Source of the DNA: JALHMI01 sp964598535
Lineage (GTDB): Bacteria > Planctomycetota > Planctomycetia > Pirellulales > PALSA-1355
Assembly (NCBI GenBank): GCA_964598535.1
Contig: CAZRCI010000027.1
Span: 1-64,000, forward strand
Direction: 5' to 3'
Length of the DNA stretch: 64,000 bases
Shown: positions 17,501 through 24,465 of the stretch, piece by piece
How the letters are laid out: the number at the start of each line of letters is the position of its first letter
Numbering within the stretch: the first letter of the stretch is position 1
Notes under the pieces: generated by a model
Told to the model about the DNA's origin: nothing
Database searches by the model: none
Seen by the model: only the letters and a program-made list of their open reading frames with translations
Program-made: the position numbers and the translations under genes

Positions 17501-19716
17501 GGATTCCCATCTCGATCCAAAAACAGGTCGACCTGCGCGCCGGCAGCGATATGGGACGGATCTATCGCGTGTCGCCGGTTGGGAGCGAGCGGCGTCCGAT
17601 CCCGCGTTTAGATAAGCTATCCACCGCGGAGCTGGTCGCCGCGCTCGACAGCCCGAGCGGCTGGCAACGCGACATGGTGCAACAAATGCTACTCTGGAAG
17701 CCGGATCCGGCGTCGTACAAACCGCTGCACATGCTGGTGGCGTCAAGCAAACGGCCCCTCACGCGCACGCAAGCCTTGTGGACGCTGGAACTCTTGGGCC
17801 AAGCGACGCCCGAAGAAATCGCCACGGCCATGCGCGACGAACGTCCGGGCGTCCGGCGACACGCGATCCGAATCGCCGAGGGGCACTTGAGTAGCTCTCC
17901 CGCGCTGGGCGAAGGATTGCTCGAACGGGCAAACGATCGCGATCCGCAAGTAAAACTCCAACTGGCCTATACGCTCGGCGAATGGGAGGATCCGAGAGGC
18001 GGCAAAGCCCTGGGCCAACTCGCGCTCGAACATCGCGACGATCCCTACCTGACGGCAGCCGTGCTAAGCTCCGTGAATCCCCAGAATCTGGCCGGCGTAA
18101 CCGAAGCCGTGCTCGCCGTGCCTGCCCCGGCCGAACCGCCGGCCGAATTGCTCGAGCAGCTCGTAGGACTGGCCACGGCCTATCACGATGAAGCGACTCT
18201 GACGGCGGCCCTCAAACGGATCGGTGCGCCGCGGGAAGATCGCTACGCCGCGTGGCAACTCACGGCGCTCGCGGGCCTGCTCGACGCGTTAGCCGGCGGC
18301 GGAACGGATTGGCAGAAGTACGATCCCGACCAGGCGCTGGCCAAAATGTTCGCGTTTGCAAGAGAAACCGCGCTGAACGACGACGCTGACGAAGGTCAGC
18401 GGCTACGGGCTATTCGCCTGCTCGGACGCAGCGCCGAATCGCAGACCGACGACATCGCGTCGCTCGTGGCGCTGCTCGTGCCACAAACCAGCGGAGCCGT
18501 ACAAGCCAGCGCGGTCGAATCGCTCGCTCGCATCGCTTCGGACACGGTCCCCCCTGCCCTGCTCTCCGGCTGGAAAGGCCACGGGCCGGAACTTCGTTCG
18601 CAAATCCTGGACGTATTGTTGAGTCGGCCGAGCGGTCAATCGGCTCTCCTAGCAGCCGTCGAACGCGGTGAAGTGCCGGCAGCCGACATCGACGCCACGC
18701 GCCGGCAACGTCTCCAACAATCGGGAGACGATACCATTCGCGGCAAAGCAAGCACGCTGCTCGCCGGGGGAATCGAGTCGAACCGCGGACAAGTCGTCGA
18801 GCAATATCGTTCCGTGCTCGCGACGCCCGGCGATGCCGCGGCCGGAGCCGCCGTGTTTGCAAAGCGCTGCGCCGTCTGCCACCGGCTGCGCGGCGTGGGC
18901 GTCGAAGTCGGCCCGGACCTGGCCTCGTTGACAGACCTGTCGCCAGAATCGTTGCTCACGGCGATTCTCGACCCGAACAAAGCGATCGAGGCCAAATACC
19001 GTGATTACCTGGCGCTAACCACCGCGGGATTAACGCACACCGGCCTGCTCGCCAGCGAAACCGGAAACAGCGTGACCCTGCTGGGCCAAGAGGGCAAGCA
19101 GCAGACGATTCTGCGAACCGATTTGGAAACGCTGCAAGCCACCGGCAAGTCGCTCATGCCCGAGGGGCTGGAAAAAGATATGACCCCGCAGGACCTGGCC
19201 AACGTCATCGCGCACGTGCGTGGGTCGGGCGCGCCGCGCAAAGTGTTCGAAGCGAATCAGCCACGGCTCGTCACTCCCACGACCGACGGCACCCTGCAAC
19301 TCTACCCAACGAACTGCGAAATCTACGGCCCGACGATCGTGCTGGAACAGCTCTACAAAAATCTGGGCAAGTGGGAAAGCGAAAACGACAAAGCGGTGTG
19401 GAATGTCGAGCTGCCCCGGGCCGGCAAGTATCAGATGATCCTCAACTACGCGTGCCTCGACGAAAATGCCGGCAACCCCTGGACGCTCGAAGTTCAAGCC
19501 GGCGGAGCCGCCTCTCCGACGCCAGAAGCCGCCACCGCCAACCCACGGCTCTCGGGAACGATTGCCGCCACGGGCAGCCTCGACCGTTATGTGGAGATCG
19601 TTGGGGGCGAAATCGAACTCCCCGCCGGAACGCAACAAATCACGCTCCGCGCCTCGGGCCCGCCGCGCGGCGCCTTGATGCAATTCGGAGGTGTGCTGCT
19701 GAAGCCGGTGCAATAA
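14575..19716 (+). CDS. Giant exported PVC-type protein: polysaccharide deacetylase, FG-GAP, dehydrogenase propeller, HEAT and cytochrome c domains
   Basis: A 1713-aa protein with a signal peptide (residues 1 to about 29). Residues 60-360 resemble a NodB-type polysaccharide deacetylase (VILSIDDM, then THTLDHPCPLL). Three FG-GAP/VCBS calcium-type repeats follow (LLDLNADGYLDVV near 372, LLDLDGDGIDELL near 464, FVDLDENGSLDVLYS near 521). A PVC membrane-bound-dehydrogenase propeller starts near 622 (VAIAFGPDGKLWVAEMGDYP) and includes two DTDGDG loops. HEAT-like helices span about 1010-1400. One cytochrome c haem site (CAVCH, residues 1432-1436) follows, then a beta-rich, sugar-binding-like C-terminus. 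It is probably a secreted, electron-transfer-linked enzyme for complex sugars; the combination is inferred from domain order. No neighbour clarifies its partner. Confidence 0.85.
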   Translation: MRVISSLVALAVLSFGGLSWPWPSAVAWAEPEAASRIPTAARQNFAYLDEHDPFYVSRTFPKLITPQWVGEDGVEAVVILSIDDMRGHERWEEFLRPLLERLKKIDGRAPVSIMTCQIDPREPHLQKWLAEGVSLETHTLDHPCPLLQKGDLAAAKQTYDRCVDQMAAVPGSRAVAFRMPCCDSMNTPSPRFYTEIFGKTTTSGNFLEIDSSVFNIVTGSDPEVPRALVVDGAHQEIFRRYLPFKSYAVTVEDYPYPYVIGGKCWEFPCAVPSDWSAQHVQKPDNPRTIEDLKRGLDTAVVKQGVFTLVFHPHNWIKAEQLVELVDHAVNKHGNKIKFLTFREAAERLNKHLLNGQPLRDKDGGASGTRLLDLNADGYLDVVAGNPQVRRTRVWLPRLRQWTESPFPLDLTRTDARFGLLHDDRRPTVFDGTRGAWHFDGTAWIQDPRLVRGLPADAKLAAMRLLDLDGDGIDELLTRNTNKSARQPIYRRHSNGWELLPFTLPENMELPTADHDTGLRFVDLDENGSLDVLYSNDTGYAAALFTSLEKGWSQELVRGKPGAQDAIPRIARAGTNNGAWIHGRTLWVQNEDTAELPDLVDRMPLDKLLESVKFPGPKSPELALQTMRVRPGFQVELAACEPLVTDPVAIAFGPDGKLWVAEMGDYPRGADGRGAKGGVIRYLEDTDGDGRYDRSTLFLDDLGYPNGVTPWRGGVLVTCAPDVFYAEDTDGDGRADRREILYSGFMEGNPQHRANGFTWGMDGWLYGAHADSAKGGLTLHRRGGEVVDANGRDFRIRPDEGLLDPQSGVSQYGRGRDDWDNWFGNENSNPLYHYVLADHYLRRNQHVPAIDGKVDVSDQPGVAEVFPASRTLARYNDLYAANRFTSANSAIIYRDDLFGPAFEGNSFVSEPVHNLVHREILRPEGLTFHSGRAADERDSEFLASADNWCRPATLVTGPDGALWVTDMYRQTIEHPEWIPISIQKQVDLRAGSDMGRIYRVSPVGSERRPIPRLDKLSTAELVAALDSPSGWQRDMVQQMLLWKPDPASYKPLHMLVASSKRPLTRTQALWTLELLGQATPEEIATAMRDERPGVRRHAIRIAEGHLSSSPALGEGLLERANDRDPQVKLQLAYTLGEWEDPRGGKALGQLALEHRDDPYLTAAVLSSVNPQNLAGVTEAVLAVPAPAEPPAELLEQLVGLATAYHDEATLTAALKRIGAPREDRYAAWQLTALAGLLDALAGGGTDWQKYDPDQALAKMFAFARETALNDDADEGQRLRAIRLLGRSAESQTDDIASLVALLVPQTSGAVQASAVESLARIASDTVPPALLSGWKGHGPELRSQILDVLLSRPSGQSALLAAVERGEVPAADIDATRRQRLQQSGDDTIRGKASTLLAGGIESNRGQVVEQYRSVLATPGDAAAGAAVFAKRCAVCHRLRGVGVEVGPDLASLTDLSPESLLTAILDPNKAIEAKYRDYLALTTAGLTHTGLLASETGNSVTLLGQEGKQQTILRTDLETLQATGKSLMPEGLEKDMTPQDLANVIAHVRGSGAPRKVFEANQPRLVTPTTDGTLQLYPTNCEIYGPTIVLEQLYKNLGKWESENDKAVWNVELPRAGKYQMILNYACLDENAGNPWTLEVQAGGAASPTPEAATANPRLSGTIAATGSLDRYVEIVGGEIELPAGTQQITLRASGPPRGALMQFGGVLLKPVQ

Positions 19717-19989
19717 CATGCCCGATTGCCGCGGCCGATGCGCATTCACGTAATTCCCGATTTTTTCTTGGCACGGATTTCTCATCGCCGTTAGAATGCT
19801 TTCTATCTTGGGGAGTGATGCCTTTCTCCACCTGGAAGGGCTAAACCAACTCTTTGCCCTCGTGTCAGCACTGTGAGTCGCTAGCCCCAATATTTCTTCG
19901 CGTGCGTGTGACAAGCGTGTCATGGCTGCGTGGTCTTTTGATCGGACCGCGCCGCGATTAGAAATACCGAATCCTCCGAGGGGCTGGCA

Positions 19990-20733
19990 ATGAATCTTCC
20001 AACCTGGCGACATCTCGCGCGTGCCGGATTAGTAGCGCTTTCCTGCATTGCGGTGCATCCGGCGGGGGCCGCGCCGTTCGTGAACCTCGATTTTGAGCAG
20101 GCGACCGTCGTCGTCAACGATCCGATGTTCGGCCATCTCGCCTGGGATCTGGCGTTGCCTGGCTGGCAACCGCCGGTGGGGGCGCCCGACACGGCGACGG
20201 TCTACCTCGGCATTCCCCATCTGGGACTGAGTCCTTACATTGAGTTGATCGACGACAATTACTATCCCGAGTGGCCCGCTTCGCATCAGACGTCGATCGC
20301 CGGCCGTTTCTCGCTACGAATGGCCGGTAGCGTCGAACCAGGATATGGTTCCGTGTGGATCACGCAAACCGGCGACGTGCCCGCCTGGGCCAAGGCGCTC
20401 GAGTTTGTCGTTCTGGGAGGAGAACCCGAAATCTATCTCAACGACGTGCAAATTCCGCTGGTCGAAATCGATGAGCCCGGCTTTTTGCGGCGTTTTGCGG
20501 GCAACGTCGTCTCGTTCGCGGGGACGACGGCCGAGCTCAAGATCCAATACGTCGAGCCGGTCGTCTTCGACGAAGAAGTACCGCGCCACAGTGGCACGCT
20601 GGACAACATCGCGTTCACGCAACGCCTCGTTCCCGAGCCGTCCTCGCTCGTGCTGGCGACATTGGCGTTGGGCGTTGTCCTCGCCTCAAGCCGCAAACCT
20701 CGGCGCGGCGACCAAGCGCTGAGCTCGCCTTAA
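19990..20733 (+). CDS. Exported PEP-CTERM sorting-domain protein
   Basis: A 247-aa protein with a signal peptide (N-terminal positive residues, then LARAGLVALSCIAV, cleavage near GAAP). The body is beta-rich with no recognised catalytic motif. The C-terminus has the PEP-CTERM signal: VPEPSS, a hydrophobic span (LVLATLALGVVLA) and a basic end (SRKPRR). Such proteins are exported and processed by an exosortase-type enzyme, typically in exopolysaccharide-producing bacteria. GAGG lies about 10 bases before the ATG at 19990. A strong terminator follows at 20772. Confidence 0.82.
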   Translation: MNLPTWRHLARAGLVALSCIAVHPAGAAPFVNLDFEQATVVVNDPMFGHLAWDLALPGWQPPVGAPDTATVYLGIPHLGLSPYIELIDDNYYPEWPASHQTSIAGRFSLRMAGSVEPGYGSVWITQTGDVPAWAKALEFVVLGGEPEIYLNDVQIPLVEIDEPGFLRRFAGNVVSFAGTTAELKIQYVEPVVFDEEVPRHSGTLDNIAFTQRLVPEPSSLVLATLALGVVLASSRKPRRGDQALSSP

Positions 20734-20771
20734 AACCGCGCGCTCGCGGCTGGCATGCATCCCGTGTTCTC

Positions 20772-20816
20772 GATCCGCGCCCGTGGGGCCCAGCCCGCCG
20801 GCGCGGATCTTTTTTT
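20772..20816 (+). terminator. Intrinsic terminator after the PEP-CTERM gene
   Basis: Perfect 10-bp stem GATCCGCGCC (20772-20781) with GGCGCGGATC (20800-20809), 18-nt GC-rich loop, followed by seven T (20810-20816). It separates the PEP-CTERM gene from mscL and shows that the longer frame reading into mscL from 20755 is not its start. Confidence 0.9.
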
Positions 20817-20928
20817 GGAGGACGCCACTTTTACAGGGCTCAACCGAACCGCCGGAACTCGCTATAAAGAAGGCGCGTTGGAGCACGCGATTCATCATTA
20901 CCCCACTCATCGCTGGGAGGATCGGGCC

Positions 20929-21393
20929 ATGTTGCAGGAGTTCAAGAAGTTCGCGCTGCGGGGAAACGTCATCGACCTGGCGATTGGCGTGATTATCGGC
21001 GCGGCATTCGGCAAGATCGTCACCTCGATGGTCGACGACATCATGATGCCGCCCATCGGCGTGCTGCTGTCGGTGAGCCAGGTGGGCGATTTCCAAGAAC
21101 TGACCCTGCCGCTCAACGCCAAGACCGCGGAAGACTTTACCGAAGCGGCGAAGTCAGCCACCTGGGCCAAGTCCCAGGGCATCGCCACGATCAATTACGG
21201 CCGTTTCATCAATAACGTGGTGACATTCATTATCATTGCGTTCTGTATCTTTCTGGTGGTCAAGCAAGTCAATCGCTTCTCGCCACCTCCACCGCCCGCC
21301 ACGCGGGAATGCCCACTCTGCCGGTCTATGATCTCCAAGAAAGCCAGCCGCTGTCCCAACTGCACCTCGGAAGTGATCCCCGAAGTGACGTAA
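20929..21393 (+). CDS. mscL: Large-conductance mechanosensitive channel with C-terminal zinc ribbon
   Basis: A 154-aa MscL. The first helix MLQEFKKFALRGNVIDLAIGVIIG is preceded by GGGAGG at 20915-20920 and fixes the start. Pore helix residues IGAAFGKIVTSMVDD follow. The second transmembrane segment is VVTFIIIAFCIFLVVKQ. Instead of the usual charged helical bundle end, the C-terminus has CPLC and CPNC pairs, a short zinc-ribbon-like module; this variant is known in some MscL lineages. The homopentamer opens under membrane tension to release solutes on osmotic downshock. It stands 75 bases before a methyltransferase gene. Confidence 0.94.
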   Translation: MLQEFKKFALRGNVIDLAIGVIIGAAFGKIVTSMVDDIMMPPIGVLLSVSQVGDFQELTLPLNAKTAEDFTEAAKSATWAKSQGIATINYGRFINNVVTFIIIAFCIFLVVKQVNRFSPPPPPATRECPLCRSMISKKASRCPNCTSEVIPEVT

Positions 21394-21467
21394 CGCCGTC
21401 AGCTACATCCACCGCTCGCGGAAAATCAAGCCGTGCCAGAGAGCACGATCATCGGGAGGCTCATCGC

Positions 21468-22472
21468 ATGAGCGACGGACCGCGCTTGGGACAACTGATC
21501 ACTGCCAATTGGTCGACGCAAGCCGTATACGTGGCGGCCAAGCTGGGCATCTCGGACATCCTGCACGAACGTGGGCCGCTGCCCGCCGCCGAGCTGGCCA
21601 CACGCGCCGGCGTGCTCGCCGAACCGCTCTTTCGCGTGCTGCGCGCGCTCGCCAGCCAAGGGGTCTACCGCGAGCGCGAGGACGGCGCCTTCGAGCTGAC
21701 GCCGCTCGCCGAACAATTGCGCGAGGACGTGCCGGGCTCGCAACGCGCCATGGCCATCATGATGGGCGAAGAACACTATTACGCCTGGGGAGAATTGCTC
21801 TACAGCGTGCGAACCGGCAAAACCGCCTTCGACAAAGTATACGGCAAGCCGATCTTCGACTGGCTCGGCGAACATCCCGAACAGGCCGCCACGTTCGATG
21901 CCGCGATGGTTAGCGTCCACGGCCGCGAGACAGCGGCGATGATCGAAACCTACGACTTTGGCCAATTTGGCGTGCTGGCCGACGTCGGCGGCGGAAATGG
22001 CAGCGTGCTGCGCGCGGTCCTCCAAGCCGCTCCCAAGCTCCGCGGCATGCTCTGCGACCTGCCGGGCGTGCTCGAGCGGGCCAAGCCGCTAATTGCCGCG
22101 GACGGCCGCCTGGCCGATCGACTGGAACTGACGCCGACGAACTTTTTCGAGGCGGTGCCCGCCGGCGCGGATGCGTACCTGATGCGACATATCATTCACG
22201 ACTGGACCGACGAACAGTCCTTGGTCATCCTCCGCAACATTCGCAACGTAATCCCCGAGAACGGCAAGCTCCTGGTGGTCGAGGGAATCGTTCCCCCGGG
22301 CAACGCACCGAGCTTTAGCAAGATGCTGGACCTGAACATGATGGTCATGCCCGGCGGCAAGGAACGAACCGAACACGAGTATCGCGAACTATTCGCCGCG
22401 GGCGGTTTCCGGCTGGAACGCGTGGTGGCGACTGCGAGCGACGTGCAAGTGCTGGAAAGCCGGCCAATTTAA
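21468..22472 (+). CDS. O-methyltransferase of the CrtF/hydroxyindole (plant-type) family
   Basis: A 334-aa protein. The N-terminal half is the winged-helix dimerisation domain of plant-type O-methyltransferases (AVYVAAKLGISDIL, TRAGVLAEPLFRVLRALA). The C-terminal half has the SAM motif VLADVGGGNGSVL near residue 170 and the acid base/His motif LMRHIIHDW with a conserved H-D-W, then LLVVEGIVPP. The length and domain order fit the family. Substrate (a hydroxylated aromatic or carotenoid) is unknown. The start at 21468 is supported by CGGGAGG at 21453-21459; the longer upstream frame overlaps mscL and is rejected. Confidence 0.86.
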   Translation: MSDGPRLGQLITANWSTQAVYVAAKLGISDILHERGPLPAAELATRAGVLAEPLFRVLRALASQGVYREREDGAFELTPLAEQLREDVPGSQRAMAIMMGEEHYYAWGELLYSVRTGKTAFDKVYGKPIFDWLGEHPEQAATFDAAMVSVHGRETAAMIETYDFGQFGVLADVGGGNGSVLRAVLQAAPKLRGMLCDLPGVLERAKPLIAADGRLADRLELTPTNFFEAVPAGADAYLMRHIIHDWTDEQSLVILRNIRNVIPENGKLLVVEGIVPPGNAPSFSKMLDLNMMVMPGGKERTEHEYRELFAAGGFRLERVVATASDVQVLESRPI

Positions 22473-22674
22473 CGGGCTCGCGGACACCCTCGCCGCTGCG
22501 GTGTAGTTGATGGCACGGCGCTGCTAGCGGGCGAGCCGTGCCCGCGTCGGCCAGGCGCTCTTGTGCTCACGGGCCACGAGATGCTATTTACTCCCGCGGC
22601 GCGCGATGCGCGCTCACGTCTTTGCCGATTGTTGCCAGCTCTGGTGCGGCGGCCTGAAGGAAATCAGCCTGCCC

Positions 22675-23547
22675 ATGATGCCGATGTTCATGCGAACTGC
22701 CCAGGTGCGTGCATTCGTCGTTTGCGCGATGCTGGTCATCTGCGCACAGGGCTGCCGCGGCATGAAGAGCGAGTGGTCGCCAAACCACGCGGTGCTTTCC
22801 ACGGCGGATTTTCAAGGCAACCAGGTTACGGTGCACAATATTCGCAATACCGAATATCGCTCGGCCGAAGACTACACCGTTCGACACTACGACAAGACCT
22901 TTGACCTCGCGAAACTCGACTCGGTCGATTTCATCGTCGTTCCGTTCGCCGAAGTTCCCGGCGGAGCGCACACGTTCCTCAGCTTTGGCTTTGACGGCCA
23001 GGACTACGTGGCCGTGAGCGTCGAGTTGCGCCGCAAGCCGGGAGACGACTTTGACCCGGTCAAAAGCTTCCTGCAGCCGACACAATTGATCTACGTCGTC
23101 GGCGACGAACGCGACCTGGTTCAACTCCGCACGATCCATTGGATGTCGGACGTATATGTCTACCGGGCGCAGGCCTCGCGCGAGCAGATCCAACAACTGT
23201 TCACCAATGTCATGCAACGGGCGAACAAACTGGCGGAACAGCCGGAAAATTACAACCTGCTCACCAATAACTGCACGACCAATATCGTGCGGCACATCAA
23301 CGAAATCGCGCCGGGCAAGGTGCCCTACACCTATCAGGTACTATTCCCCGCCTTTTCAGACGAACTCGCCTACCAACTCAATCTGATCAAGATCGACGAA
23401 AATTTCCAACGCACCAAGCAGGGCGCCCGGATCAACGAGATCGCCTATCGCTATCGAGATGACGCGGCGTTTTCGGCAAAGATTCGCGAGGGCCACACGA
23501 CCCTCGCCGTGAAGAGCTGGTCGAGCGACCGCGCGCCGCTCCGATGA
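22675..23547 (+). CDS. Envelope protein with DUF4105-like (Lnb N-terminal) domain
   Basis: About 290 aa. The hydrophobic N-terminus (VVCAMLVICAQGC) looks like a lipoprotein signal with Cys as the lipidated residue. The body resembles DUF4105 domains: NTEYRSAEDYTVRHYDK, HTFLSFGF, and the hallmark NNCTTN followed by VRHINEI, with a Cys likely at the active site of this papain-like fold. The homologous block begins after the signal peptide, so the ATG at 22675 (with AAGGA at 22657-22661) is preferred over the annotated upstream start at 22561. It is probably a periplasm-facing hydrolase of unknown substrate. A strong bidirectional terminator follows. Confidence 0.72.
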   Translation: MMPMFMRTAQVRAFVVCAMLVICAQGCRGMKSEWSPNHAVLSTADFQGNQVTVHNIRNTEYRSAEDYTVRHYDKTFDLAKLDSVDFIVVPFAEVPGGAHTFLSFGFDGQDYVAVSVELRRKPGDDFDPVKSFLQPTQLIYVVGDERDLVQLRTIHWMSDVYVYRAQASREQIQQLFTNVMQRANKLAEQPENYNLLTNNCTTNIVRHINEIAPGKVPYTYQVLFPAFSDELAYQLNLIKIDENFQRTKQGARINEIAYRYRDDAAFSAKIREGHTTLAVKSWSSDRAPLR

Positions 23548-23580
23548 ACGCTCGAAACGCGCGGCGGCAAACCAAAACAC

Positions 23581-23623
23581 GAGCCCGATGCACAAGCTCC
23601 CTGCTCGTGCATCGGGCTCTTTT
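23581..23623. terminator. Bidirectional intrinsic terminator between convergent genes
   Basis: Perfect 13-bp inverted repeat: GAGCCCGATGCAC (23581-23593) and GTGCATCGGGCTC (23607-23619), loop 13 nt. T residues follow at 23620-23623, and an A-rich run precedes it on the other side (AAAACAC). It lies between a plus-strand gene ending at 23547 and a minus-strand gene ending at 23650. Confidence 0.88.
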
Positions 23624-23649
23624 AATGAACGAAGCTTCCTGGAAACTTC

Positions 23650-24267
23650 TTACTTCAGTTCCAGCACCTCGACCTTGCGAATCGCGACCTTGCTACCCGG
23701 GTCGTGTTGCTGGAAGGCAAAGTGCCCGTCCTTCCAGGTCTTCTCGAAATCCAAGTATTCGTACAGCTCGACGCCGTTCACCGTGACCTTGATCCGCGTC
23801 ATCTGCCGGCCGCGCCACACGTCGTCACGCACCGTGATGTCGTAGGTGAACCATTCGTCGGGTTCAACCAATCGCTTGTAGACGTGGCACAAACCATACA
23901 GCGAGCCCGTGCGAATCGGATCGGTATGCGTGCTGTCGATCTGGGCTTCATAGCCATCTGAAAACGTCGGCTTGCGCGTCGTGCGGAAGTACAGGCCAGA
24001 GTTGCCGCGGTCGTTGATTTTGATCTCCGCGCGATAGCGGAAGTTCTTGTACGGCCCCTGGGTGCACACCAGCATCGAAGCCGGTCCCGAGCCGTGGATC
24101 GCGCCGTCCTTGACTTCCCACACGCTTTTCTCGTTGCCGACTTTCTCCCAACCTTCCAGCGTCTTGCCATCAAAGAGCGACACCCAGTTTTCCTCGGCGC
24201 TGGCTGAAGTTCCCAACAGGATCAGCAGCAAGGCGGCCGTAACACACGTCACAGATGCACGCATCAT
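23650..24267 (-). CDS. Exported DUF1080 (3-keto-disaccharide hydrolase-type) protein
   Basis: A 205-aa protein with a clear signal peptide (LLLILLGTSASA, cleaved before EENW). It then has the DUF1080 pattern: SLFDGKTLEGWEKVG, GPYKNFRYRAEIKI, and the NSGLYFRT motif near residue 91, followed by RIKVTVNGVELYEY. This concanavalin-like fold is abundant in planctomycetes and is linked to sugar binding or hydrolysis, outside the cytoplasm. Full family length, no truncation. It is convergent with the DUF4105-like gene and followed upstream by the redoxin gene on the same strand, but about 200 bases separate them. Confidence 0.87.
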   Translation of the reverse strand: MMRASVTCVTAALLLILLGTSASAEENWVSLFDGKTLEGWEKVGNEKSVWEVKDGAIHGSGPASMLVCTQGPYKNFRYRAEIKINDRGNSGLYFRTTRKPTFSDGYEAQIDSTHTDPIRTGSLYGLCHVYKRLVEPDEWFTYDITVRDDVWRGRQMTRIKVTVNGVELYEYLDFEKTWKDGHFAFQQHDPGSKVAIRKVEVLELK

Positions 24268-24465
24268 TCGTTCCTCTAATTCAAGGATGGAAGTTCAGGG
24301 GGGCCAACGGCCCGCGGAGCCGGCGGGCGTTCGAGACAAATCGGCAACCCCGCAGCCGCTGGATTATCGAAGCTGCCAGCCTCCCTGACAAGCGCTGGCA
24401 GCGCTCCTGAAAAAAATCTTCGGGCTCGAATATTCTCACCCGCGCAAGCGGTGCCGGCAACCGTG

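Noticed and set aside
16366..17520. A 384-codon minus-strand frame
   Set aside because: Antisense to the dehydrogenase-propeller part of the giant cytochrome gene; Val/Ala/Arg-rich with no family resemblance.
20755..20928. Upstream start for mscL
   Set aside because: The segment contains an intrinsic terminator, and the conserved MscL N-terminus and GGGAGG site fix the start at 20929.
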